Source: Bacteroidota bacterium
Lineage (GTDB): Bacteria; Bacteroidota; Bacteroidia; B-17B0; Aurantibacillaceae
DNA: 64,000 nt
Assembly (NCBI GenBank): GCA_947450025.1
Contig: CANFTW010000001.1
Coordinates: forward strand, 124,001 to 188,000
Reading direction: 5' to 3'
The translations under genes and the position numbers were made by a program. Below, one piece after another: positions 55,249-63,415 of this stretch (the stretch's first letter is position 1; each line of letters starts with the position of its first letter). The notes beneath the pieces are model-generated. The model ran no database searches, had not been told where the DNA came from, and worked only from the letters and a program-made list of their open reading frames with translations.

Positions 55249-56155
55249 ACGCGACTTTTTAAAATACTTTATTGGGACATCTGCTGTATTAGCAGGATTT
55301 CCTGCTTTATCAAAGGACGTATTAAAAAATAAAGATTTATCTCACTTAACCATTTTATACACGAACGATATTCATAGTAGAATTGAGCCATTTCCAAACA
55401 ATGACCCTAAATTTGCTAATCAAGGAGGGTTTGCTAGAAGAGCTGCTGTTATTAATGAAATAAAAAAAGAAAATGATAATATATTATTATTAGATGCAGG
55501 AGATATTTTTCAAGGCACTCCTTATTTCAATTTATTTAGCGGCGAAGTAGAATATAAATTAATGAGTATGATGAATTATGATGCAACTACCATTGGTAAT
55601 CACGATTTTGATTTAGGCATTGATAATATTACTAAACAAATGGCTCATGCGAATTTTGCATTTATTAATTGCAACTATAATTTTTCAAACACAAGTTTAC
55701 ACGATAAAATAGTTCCATATAAAATCTTTAATAAACAGGGAATTAAAATTGGTGTATTGGGCTATGGAATTGAATTAGAAGGCTTAGTGGATGAAAAGAT
55801 GTATAAAGAGACTATTTACCAGAATCCTATCCCAATAGCTAATTCTACTGCCAAATTATTAAAACAAGATTTAGGTTGCGATTATGTGATTGCTTTATCT
55901 CATTTAGGTTACTCTTTTCCAGATAAAAAATTATGTGATATAAGCATGGCTCCTGAAACAGAAAATATCGATTTAATTATTGGAGGTCATTCTCATACTT
56001 TTCTTGAACATCCAACTAAATTGCTTAATAAAGCTGACAAGGAAGTTTATGTAACACAAGTTGGTTGGGCTGGAATTTGGTTAGGTAAATTAGATTTGTA
56101 TTTCTCTCATAATAGCAAAAAAATTTCACATAATTCAAATAATAGAAAAATTTAA
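55223..56155 (+). CDS. 5'-nucleotidase N-terminal metallophosphoesterase, Tat-type signal
   Basis: 310 residues. RRDFLKYFIGTSAVLAGFPALS is a twin-arginine-like signal. TILYTNDIHSRIEP, LLDAGDIFQGTPYFNLF, TIGNHDFDLGID, VIALSHLGYSFPD and LIIGGHSHTFLE carry the dimetal ligands of the UshA catalytic domain. The C-terminal substrate domain is encoded separately and first in this operon. The unusual exit (Sec lipoprotein plus Tat partner) would let the metal site fold in the cytoplasm. Confidence 0.93.
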   Translation: MAEFKYQNRRDFLKYFIGTSAVLAGFPALSKDVLKNKDLSHLTILYTNDIHSRIEPFPNNDPKFANQGGFARRAAVINEIKKENDNILLLDAGDIFQGTPYFNLFSGEVEYKLMSMMNYDATTIGNHDFDLGIDNITKQMAHANFAFINCNYNFSNTSLHDKIVPYKIFNKQGIKIGVLGYGIELEGLVDEKMYKETIYQNPIPIANSTAKLLKQDLGCDYVIALSHLGYSFPDKKLCDISMAPETENIDLIIGGHSHTFLEHPTKLLNKADKEVYVTQVGWAGIWLGKLDLYFSHNSKKISHNSNNRKI

Positions 56156-56205
56156 AAAAACAAGCCCAAAATGAAAATTTTTTTAAATTATTTATTGATT
56201 TTTTC

Positions 56206-56236
56206 CTTGCGAGATTAAATAATCAGTATATATTTA
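56206..56236 (+). promoter_or_regulatory. dnaA promoter P1
   Basis: CTTG (56206-56209) is followed by 19 bp and TATATTTA (56229-56236), the Bacteroidota -33/-7 layout. It lies 59 bp before the dnaA start codon. Confidence 0.65.
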
Positions 56237-56246
56237 CAAACTCGAA

Positions 56247-56277
56247 CTTGTTAATAATACTAAACATTATATATTTA
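56247..56277 (+). promoter_or_regulatory. dnaA promoter P2
   Basis: CTTG (56247-56250), 19 bp, then TATATTTA (56270-56277): the same elements and spacing as P1, exactly 41 bp downstream and 17 bp before the ATG. Confidence 0.65.
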
Positions 56278-56294
56278 ATAACTTTTTTAATACT

Positions 56295-57725
56295 ATGAAG
56301 GAAAAGACAGCTGAAACGGTGTGGAAGAATTGCCTAAGAGTAATTCAGGATAATGTAAGCCCTCAAAATTTTGCAACTTGGTTTGAACCAATCAAGGCGA
56401 TTAAAATTCAAGACAACGTATTAAACATTCAAGTGCCTTCTCAATTTTTTTACGAATGGCTAGAAGAGCATTATATTACTATTATCAAAAAGGTAATTCG
56501 TAAAGAATTAGGGGCAGAAGGTAGAATCGAATACAGCATCGTTATGGATAATGGAACAGGTAAATCTGAAAAAGCCGTTATGCTAAAAGTACCAAACATT
56601 AATACTAATTTAAGAAACAATCCAGTTTCAATGCCAATTGATAGTGGATCTATTAGAAACCCATTTATTATTCCAGGTCTTAAAAAAGTATCTGTTGAAT
56701 CTCAGTTAAACCCTAACTACTGTTTTGATAATTTCGTAGAAGGTGATTGTAACCGTTTAGCTCGCTCTGCTGGTTATGCTGTATCTCAAAAACCAGGTGG
56801 TACTGCTTTTAACCCATTATTATTATACGGTGGTGTTGGTTTAGGTAAAACTCACTTAGCTCAAGCTATTGGAATTGATATTAAAAAGAACTTTCCAAAC
56901 AAAACAGTTCTTTATGTTCAATCAGAAAAATTTATTGCTCAATTTATTGACTCAATCAAAAATAATAATCAAAATGATTTCGTTCATTTCTACCAAATGA
57001 TTGATACATTAATTATTGATGATATTCAATACTTAGCAGGAAAAGAAAAAACTCAAGACGTATTTTTCCATATCTTCAATCACTTACATCAATTAGGAAA
57101 ACAAATCATCTTAACAGCTGATAGAGCTCCAGTTGAAATGCAAGGAATTGAGCAACGTTTATTATCTCGTTTCAAATGGGGATTAAGCGCGGATTTGCAA
57201 ACTCCAGGCTTAGAAACTCGTATTGCTATCTTAGAGAAAAAGGTATACAACGAAGGAATTCAATTACCAAAAGAAGTTTGTGAATACTTAGCTTATAGCA
57301 TTACCTCTAACGTCCGTGAATTAGAAGGAGCATTAATTTCGTTATTAGCTCAATCTTCTTTAAACAAGAAAACAATTACATTAGAATTAGCTAAGCAAAT
57401 GATTGACAAATTTGTTAAATCTACTGCTCGTGAGGTTTCTATAGATTATATCCAAAAAGTAGTTTGTGATTATTTCGATTTAAACATCGATTTAATGAAA
57501 TCCAAAACTCGTAAACGTGAAGTTGTTCAAGCTCGTCAAATTGCTATGTATTTTGCTAAATGTATGACAAAATCTTCTTTAGCTACAATCGGTATGCATT
57601 GTGGAGGTAAAGATCATGCTACAGTATTACATGCTTGTCGCACAGTTAATAACTTGATGGATACGGATAAACGCTTTAAGGCTTATATTGAAGAATTAGA
57701 TAAAAAAATCAGCATCAATAACTAA
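56295..57725 (+). CDS. dnaA: Chromosomal replication initiator DnaA
   Basis: 476 residues, full length. Domain I (about 1-85), a short linker, AAA+ domain with Walker A GGVGLGKTH (179-187), Walker B LIIDDIQYLAG, sensor ILTADRAP and arginine-finger region QRLLSRFKWG, and the C-terminal DNA-binding domain with KDHATVLHACRTV. Opens the replication origin. Codon use looks more biased (GGT, GCT, CGT) than in neighbours. Flanked by tandem promoters and a terminator; no cluster of DnaA boxes was seen nearby. Confidence 0.98.
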   Translation: MKEKTAETVWKNCLRVIQDNVSPQNFATWFEPIKAIKIQDNVLNIQVPSQFFYEWLEEHYITIIKKVIRKELGAEGRIEYSIVMDNGTGKSEKAVMLKVPNINTNLRNNPVSMPIDSGSIRNPFIIPGLKKVSVESQLNPNYCFDNFVEGDCNRLARSAGYAVSQKPGGTAFNPLLLYGGVGLGKTHLAQAIGIDIKKNFPNKTVLYVQSEKFIAQFIDSIKNNNQNDFVHFYQMIDTLIIDDIQYLAGKEKTQDVFFHIFNHLHQLGKQIILTADRAPVEMQGIEQRLLSRFKWGLSADLQTPGLETRIAILEKKVYNEGIQLPKEVCEYLAYSITSNVRELEGALISLLAQSSLNKKTITLELAKQMIDKFVKSTAREVSIDYIQKVVCDYFDLNIDLMKSKTRKREVVQARQIAMYFAKCMTKSSLATIGMHCGGKDHATVLHACRTVNNLMDTDKRFKAYIEELDKKISINN

Positions 57726-57743
57726 TTCATTTTTCATACTTAT

Positions 57744-57779
57744 AAAATCCCTTAGTCCATGGCTGAGGGATTTTTTTTT
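57744..57779 (+). terminator. dnaA intrinsic terminator
   Basis: AATCCCTTAG pairs with CTGAGGGATT (one G-T wobble) around a 7-nt loop, followed by a run of nine T. The next gene starts 9 bp later, so any read-through would supply its transcript. Confidence 0.88.
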
Positions 57780-57787
57780 AACCACTC

Positions 57788-59137
57788 ATGCTCAATTCAG
57801 AACAATTAGATTTAATATTCCCTATGGCTGGTGCAATATGCGGCGCTCTGCTATGGTTGAGTTACTTTAAAAGGATTGATGTTTTAGAAAGTGAATTAGA
57901 TACCGATATCATTATTGCATTTTGCATAGGCTTTTTAACTCCAACATTAGCATTATGGATTTATTATGGATTAGAAATATCAGGATTCAATTTTAACGGT
58001 CAGTATATCAATGATTTTATCTATTCGATATTTGGCGTAGGTGTTACAGAAGAAATATCTAAATTAATTGGAGTTTTAATTGTATTTAAAATCATAAAAA
58101 AGCGAATAAATGAACCTATTGATTATTTAGTATTTGCTGGTATAGTCGCGCTTGGGTTTTCTGTTAGAGAAAATTTCATTTATTACAACAATTACGGTTC
58201 TCAAATAGCTACGGGCAGAACGTTGATTTCATGCTTAATCCATATTATTAATACTAGCATCTGCGTTTATGGAATCTATAGATTTAGACTATTTAACAAA
58301 GGCAACAAGATTATTAATGCTGTCATAGGGATTAGTATCGCTGTTCTATCACATGGCTTATTTGATTTCTTTTTAGTTCAACCTTTCCTAGGTGATTTCA
58401 CCTCAATTCTAGCAACCATAGTATATCTTGTAGGGATTAACTTTTGGCTTCAGATGATTAATAATTGTGTTAATTTTTCTCCATTTTTTAATTATCAAAA
58501 ATTAGCTTCGACTACTAAATTATACACAACCATATTTACATGGTACATCATTTTACTATTAATCGAATTAGCATATGGTTATATTTATTTTAATGTACAT
58601 TATGCATTAACTCAAATTTACACAAGCATCATTAGAGAAGGTTTCCTTTTAGTTATTGTATCAATTAGAGCTAGTAGATTAAAAATAAATAAGCGAAAAT
58701 ATTTAGCGATTAAACTTCAGTTACCTTTTTACTTTACTAAAAATGAGGACGAAGATTTTAAGCTATTATGGATTCCGATAAAAATACGAGGAGAAAATGA
58801 AAAAGAATTTCAGTTCATAAAATACATGGGGAAAGATATCCTAATTTATGATGTTACACAAAGTAACCCTATCTCTAACGAAGGAAAAAAAGGACGTTTA
58901 TTGAAAAAATATTTTCTGAAAAATGACACCGTCACTTATTTAATAGAAATAGACAATAACGATCAGACTAGTAACATTTACTTATTAAAACCTAAAACAT
59001 CAGGTATAACGTATATAAATGGTATTTATCCAATAGGTAATTTATATGATTACAATATCATTAATCATGAAGAAGTTCAGTTTAGCAACATTTCATATAA
59101 AGATTTGAAATACATCCATGATGTCTATATCATTTAA
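57788..59137 (+). CDS. PrsW-family intramembrane metalloprotease
   Basis: 449 residues. The first about 300 are membrane helices with the PrsW motifs: GVTEEISKLIGV (EExxK), VFAGIVALGFSVRENFIYY (F...ExxxY) and SHGLFDFFL (HxxxD). The C-terminal 150 residues are a soluble beta-rich domain I cannot assign. PrsW site-1 protease relatives cut anti-sigma factors or similar membrane proteins. The TAA lies inside the terminator palindrome. Confidence 0.85.
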   Translation: MLNSEQLDLIFPMAGAICGALLWLSYFKRIDVLESELDTDIIIAFCIGFLTPTLALWIYYGLEISGFNFNGQYINDFIYSIFGVGVTEEISKLIGVLIVFKIIKKRINEPIDYLVFAGIVALGFSVRENFIYYNNYGSQIATGRTLISCLIHIINTSICVYGIYRFRLFNKGNKIINAVIGISIAVLSHGLFDFFLVQPFLGDFTSILATIVYLVGINFWLQMINNCVNFSPFFNYQKLASTTKLYTTIFTWYIILLLIELAYGYIYFNVHYALTQIYTSIIREGFLLVIVSIRASRLKINKRKYLAIKLQLPFYFTKNEDEDFKLLWIPIKIRGENEKEFQFIKYMGKDILIYDVTQSNPISNEGKKGRLLKKYFLKNDTVTYLIEIDNNDQTSNIYLLKPKTSGITYINGIYPIGNLYDYNIINHEEVQFSNISYKDLKYIHDVYII

Positions 59138-59168
59138 AAAGGCTGCGCAATTGCGCAGCCTTTTTAAA
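59133..59168. terminator. Bidirectional terminator overlapping prsW-like stop codon
   Basis: Perfect 36-bp palindrome built from two 18-bp arms (TTTAAAAAGGCTGCGCAA and complement). The TAA stop is within its 5' arm at 59135-59137. The convergent T9SS substrate gene ends at 59184. Confidence 0.92.
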
Positions 59169-59183
59169 TGATATTAAATAATA

Positions 59184-60551
59184 TTAATCAATAATAACTT
59201 TACTTACCGAAGATTCATTTCCGTTTTTAATGTTAATCGAATACAATCCTTTTGACAAAAAACTTAAATTGATTTGTTTTTTATCACCAACATTAGTCGT
59301 AACCATTCTCTCAGAATAAACCACCTTACCTAATATATCGATAACTTCAATTAAACAACCACTTTTAGCTGCTGGAAGAACAAAAGAAACTAATCCATTT
59401 GAAGGATTAGGGAAAACATTAAATTCATGTTTATAGGCAAATGGTATTAAAGAGGTTGCTGTTCCAGAATATTTATAAATACCACCAACGCTTGCAGTTG
59501 CTTGATCAGAAAATGTTCCTGCCCAACCGGTTATATTATCCACAAAATCAACATTTAAATATTGAATATTAGTACTCCCCCAATCTACCCATGTAGCACC
59601 ATCATCTGTTGAATATGAAATAATATTATTTCCAGTACCTGCTCCGCAAGAAGCATAAGTTGATGTTCCAGGTATAGCACAAATATCATTTTGTCCAAAT
59701 GTAGAAGAAACTCCAATATTTGTCCAAGTTGAACCACCATCTGTTGTTTTATACAATCCTGTTACGGGAGATGCAGTCGTTCCGCTAAAAGCTATACACA
59801 AACCATTCAGATTGTCTCTAAAAGCCAAACGAGAAACGCCAACTGTGGCACCAGTAATTGTCCCTACGGTCCAAGTTAATCCTGCATCAGATGAATGATA
59901 GACTCTGCCATTATTAGAACCAAACCAAATATGATTTCCGTTTTTTGTATAAACACCAGTTAAACCATATTCTGAAGCATTTAAAGGATTAGGAATATTC
60001 GCTCCACTAACTTGAGACCAAGTTAAACCACCATCAGTAGTTCTATGAATTTCATATTCCCCAGAAACTGGATCACCAAGTGTTATACCTATTAAAGGAC
60101 TAGTAAAACAAGTGAAATCAGCAAAAGACGCGGTATTTGTAAACATATTAACCGCAGCTACATTTGCCCAAGTTCCTCCTGAATTAGATGTTTTATATAC
60201 AACACCTTTGTTCCCAGTAGCTTTAGTATATGCTGTTACAAAAGCTGTGGAAGCGTTAATACCTTCTATGGAAGATATTATATAGGTATTTGTATCTGCA
60301 AATACGTTACCTGATGTAAAGGTGTTACCTCCATCACTAGATGTAGTAAACCAATTATAACTACTTCCTGATGATAACCCATCATAGCCTGTGGCCCATA
60401 CCACATTTGCATCAACCGCATCTAAATAACGAATACCAGCTGCTGTTTGCGGAAAATTAGTGTTTTGTGTTGTAGCCCAATCTGGACTTTGAACTTGAGC
60501 ATGCGTTACAATATTTGCAAACATACTAAAACATAGTAATTGTTTTTTCAT
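59184..60551 (-). CDS. T9SS-secreted BNR/YCF48-like repeat protein
   Basis: 455 residues with signal peptide. Repeats of the sialidase/BNR-YCF48 beta-propeller kind (TTSSDGGNTFTSGNVF, TTDGGLTWSQVSGANI, SSDAGLTWTVGTI, TTDGGSTWTNIGVSS, STDDGATWVDWG) make up most of the protein. The C-terminal 80 residues (NVFPNPSNGLVSFVLPAAKSG...LSKGLYSINIKNG...KVIID) are a type A sorting domain. Expected to be exported and attached to, or released from, the cell surface. No catalytic signature is seen. Confidence 0.92.
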   Translation of the reverse strand: MKKQLLCFSMFANIVTHAQVQSPDWATTQNTNFPQTAAGIRYLDAVDANVVWATGYDGLSSGSSYNWFTTSSDGGNTFTSGNVFADTNTYIISSIEGINASTAFVTAYTKATGNKGVVYKTSNSGGTWANVAAVNMFTNTASFADFTCFTSPLIGITLGDPVSGEYEIHRTTDGGLTWSQVSGANIPNPLNASEYGLTGVYTKNGNHIWFGSNNGRVYHSSDAGLTWTVGTITGATVGVSRLAFRDNLNGLCIAFSGTTASPVTGLYKTTDGGSTWTNIGVSSTFGQNDICAIPGTSTYASCGAGTGNNIISYSTDDGATWVDWGSTNIQYLNVDFVDNITGWAGTFSDQATASVGGIYKYSGTATSLIPFAYKHEFNVFPNPSNGLVSFVLPAAKSGCLIEVIDILGKVVYSERMVTTNVGDKKQINLSFLSKGLYSINIKNGNESSVSKVIID

Positions 60552-60579
60552 AGAAATAATTGTTTAGTTAATTAATAAT

Positions 60580-60611
60580 TAAATATAATTAATTGTTGTT
60601 AAAATTCAAAA
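60580..60611 (-). promoter_or_regulatory. Promoter of the T9SS substrate gene
   Basis: On the minus strand TTTTG (60611-60607), 19 bp, TATATTTA (60587-60580). Start codon at 60551, giving a 5' leader of roughly 20-25 nt. Confidence 0.65.
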
Positions 60612-60637
60612 CAAACAACAATACAACTATTAAAATC

Positions 60638-63232
60638 TTATTTATTTACAAATACAAATTTTTTATCGATTACATCAACCACAATTTCTTTGTCCTTATT
60701 AACTGTATCTGCTAATATTTGCTTAGATAATTCATTTAAGATTTGCTTTTGCATCACTCTTTTTACTGGTCTAGCTCCATAATGCGGATCGTAACCTAGC
60801 TGTGCTAACCAATCAATCGCTTCATCAGTTGCCGAAATCGACATATGTTGTTCTGCTAATCTATCAGCAATTTGTTTAAATTGAATTTTCACAATATTAT
60901 TCACGTCATCTCTATTCAAAGGCTCAAACATGATTACTTCATCGATTCTGTTTAAAAACTCAGGACGAATTGTTTTCTTTAATAATTCAAATACCTCTGA
61001 TTTAGTTTTTGCCAAAACTTCTTCTTTATTAAATTCATCTAACTTATCAAAATTATCTTGAATCAAATGAGAACCAATGTTAGAGGTCATAATCACTATT
61101 GTGTTTTTAAAATTCACTGTTCTTCCTTTGTTATCAGTTAAACGTCCATCATCCAATACCTGTAATAAAATATTAAATACATCAGGATGCGCTTTTTCAA
61201 TCTCATCTAACAAGATAACAGAATAAGGCCTTCTTCTCACAGCTTCCGTTAATTGGCCACCTTCATCAAATCCAACATATCCTGGAGGCGCTCCAATTAA
61301 ACGACTCACCGCATGACGTTCTTGATATTCACTCATATCAATACGAGTCATTGCATTTTCATTATTAAATAAATAATCAGCTAATGCTTTCGCTAATTCT
61401 GTTTTTCCAACACCTGTTGTTCCTAAAAATATAAAAGATCCAATTGGTTTTTTTGCATCTTGCAACCCTGCCCTACTTCTTCTCACGGCATCTGCAATCG
61501 ATTCAATAGCTTGATGTTGACCAACAACACGTTTGTGCAATTCTTCTTCTAAGTTTAATAATTTTTCTCTTTCGCTTTGTAGCATTCGTGATACTGGAAT
61601 TCCAGTCCAAGCTGCAATCACATCAGCAATATCTTCGCTATCTACTTCCTCTTTTAATAATTGAGAACCGCTAGCTTTTGCTTCACTTAATTTATCTTCC
61701 AATGAAGTTAATAATGCTTCCGCTTCTTGAATCTTACCATAACGTATCTCAGCAACTTTTCCAAAATCACCTTGTTTCTCGTAATTTAAAGCTTCGTATT
61801 TATAGTCTTCAATTTGTGCTTTTACTTTTTGAACACCTTCAATCGCTTCTTTCTCACTTTGCCATTTAGCTTTTAAAGCAATACGTTTATCATTTAAATC
61901 TGCTAATTCCTTATTCAATGCTTCAACTTTTGCATCTTCTTCTTCACGCTTCATGGCTTCACGTTCAATCTCTAATTGCATTATTTTGCGCTCTAACTCA
62001 TCTAACTCAATAGGCATTGAATTAATTTGCATCCGTAATTTAGATGCCGCCTCATCCATTAAGTCAATTGCTTTATCTGGTAAAAAACGATCGCTTATAT
62101 AACGTGTTGATAATTCTACAGCAGCAATAATTGCTTCATCTTTAATACGCACTTTATGGTGCGCTTCATATTTTTCTTTAATACCACGTAAGATAGATAT
62201 CGCATCTTCTTCACTTGGCTCATCTACCATTACTTTTTGAAAACGACGCTCTAATGCTTTATCCTTTTCAAAATACTTTTGATACTCGCTTAAAGTTGTT
62301 GCACCAATAGCTCTTAATTCGCCACGAGCCAAGGCTGGTTTCAAAATATTAGCGGCATCCATTGCTCCTTCTCCGCCACCTGCACCGACTAATGTATGTA
62401 TCTCGTCAATAAATAAAACAACATCTCCATCACTACTAATAACTTCTTTCACAACCGATTTTAATCTATCTTCAAATTCACCTTTATATTTAGCGCCAGC
62501 AATTAAAGCACCCATATCTAATGAATATACTTGCTTAGATTTTAAATTTTCAGGAACATCGCCTGCAATAATTCGATGCGCTAAACCTTCAGCAATAGCA
62601 GTTTTACCAACACCTGGTTCACCAACTAAAATGGGATTATTCTTTGTACGACGAGATAAAATTTGTAATACTCTTCGTATTTCTTCATCACGACCAATAA
62701 CAGGATCTAACTTGCCATTACGAGCTTGGGTATTTAAATTAATCGCATACTTATTTAACGCATTGTAATTTTCATCGGCCGACTGACTTGTCACTGTGGA
62801 ACCTTTTCTCAATTCAGTGATAGCAGCATTTAATTCTTTTTCTTTGATGCCATTATCCTTCATTAATTGAGCAACAGAATCTCCACTTGCTAAAATACCT
62901 AACAATAAATGTTCAATAGATACATATTCATCCTTAAACTCTTTCAAATAACTAGTAGCTTTTGATACTGTTTTATTCGCATTATTAGATAAATAAGGTT
63001 GCCCTCCACTTACCTTAGGATATGAATTTACGATAGCATCAACCGTTTTGGTAAACATCGCCTGATTAACTCCTAGTTTTTTTAAAATAAATGGAGTTAC
63101 ATTTTCATCAACTTCCAAAATGGCTTTTAAAATATGCCCATTTTCAATAGCTTGCTGTCCATTAACTGTAGCAATTTGCATGGCTTGTTGAATTGCCTCT
63201 TGTGATTTAATTGTAAAGTTATTTAAGTTCAT
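60638..63232 (-). CDS. clpB: ATP-dependent disaggregase ClpB
   Basis: 864 residues from ATG 63232 (MNLNNFTIKSQEAIQQAMQIA); an upstream in-frame ATG at 63253 would add seven. Clp_N double repeat (about 1-145), AAA1 with GEPGVGKTAIAEGLA, a coiled-coil middle domain (about 400-520; ELERKIMQLEIEREAMKREEEDAK), AAA2 with GTTGVGKTELAKALA and the C-terminal D2 domain. Works with DnaK to dissolve aggregates after heat stress. A 9-bp inverted repeat lies 57-92 bp upstream. Confidence 0.97.
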   Translation of the reverse strand: MNLNNFTIKSQEAIQQAMQIATVNGQQAIENGHILKAILEVDENVTPFILKKLGVNQAMFTKTVDAIVNSYPKVSGGQPYLSNNANKTVSKATSYLKEFKDEYVSIEHLLLGILASGDSVAQLMKDNGIKEKELNAAITELRKGSTVTSQSADENYNALNKYAINLNTQARNGKLDPVIGRDEEIRRVLQILSRRTKNNPILVGEPGVGKTAIAEGLAHRIIAGDVPENLKSKQVYSLDMGALIAGAKYKGEFEDRLKSVVKEVISSDGDVVLFIDEIHTLVGAGGGEGAMDAANILKPALARGELRAIGATTLSEYQKYFEKDKALERRFQKVMVDEPSEEDAISILRGIKEKYEAHHKVRIKDEAIIAAVELSTRYISDRFLPDKAIDLMDEAASKLRMQINSMPIELDELERKIMQLEIEREAMKREEEDAKVEALNKELADLNDKRIALKAKWQSEKEAIEGVQKVKAQIEDYKYEALNYEKQGDFGKVAEIRYGKIQEAEALLTSLEDKLSEAKASGSQLLKEEVDSEDIADVIAAWTGIPVSRMLQSEREKLLNLEEELHKRVVGQHQAIESIADAVRRSRAGLQDAKKPIGSFIFLGTTGVGKTELAKALADYLFNNENAMTRIDMSEYQERHAVSRLIGAPPGYVGFDEGGQLTEAVRRRPYSVILLDEIEKAHPDVFNILLQVLDDGRLTDNKGRTVNFKNTIVIMTSNIGSHLIQDNFDKLDEFNKEEVLAKTKSEVFELLKKTIRPEFLNRIDEVIMFEPLNRDDVNNIVKIQFKQIADRLAEQHMSISATDEAIDWLAQLGYDPHYGARPVKRVMQKQILNELSKQILADTVNKDKEIVVDVIDKKFVFVNK

Positions 63233-63288
63233 AGGTGTATTTTTTTGTTTCAATTCGTCAAATTATAGTCCAAGTGAAAATACCTGAA

Positions 63289-63324
63289 ATTAAGTCTGAA
63301 AAACATGATATAAAAAGACTTAAT
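63289..63324. repeat. Inverted repeat upstream of clpB
   Basis: ATTAAGTCT (63289-63297) and AGACTTAAT (63316-63324) are exact complements separated by 18 bp. They lie in the divergent clpB/ydcF intergenic region. Arm length equals that of the CIRCE heat-shock operator, but sequence and spacing differ. Possible operator or 5'-UTR hairpin. Confidence 0.45.
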
Positions 63325-63327
63325 GTC

Positions 63328-63339
63328 TGATTATAATCA
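63328..63339. promoter_or_regulatory. TGAT-N4-ATCA palindrome in clpB/ydcF intergenic region
   Basis: TGATTATAATCA is a perfect 12-bp palindrome with the same TGAT-N4-ATCA core as the site at 29773-29784. Resembles Crp/Fnr-family sites but is short and AT-rich. Confidence 0.35.
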
Positions 63340-63415
63340 TAAAAACTGACGTTTTATCTCATTTTGTTTATAATATTTGCGTCCATAAAATCAAAAGTTT
63401 TAGTTAATTTAGAGT

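Noticed and set aside
56156-56294. oriC next to dnaA
   Set aside because: AT-rich, but I find no cluster of TTATCCACA-like boxes here or at 57726-57787; only one weak match (TTATTAACA in reverse near 56249). Origin location would need GC-skew over the whole chromosome.
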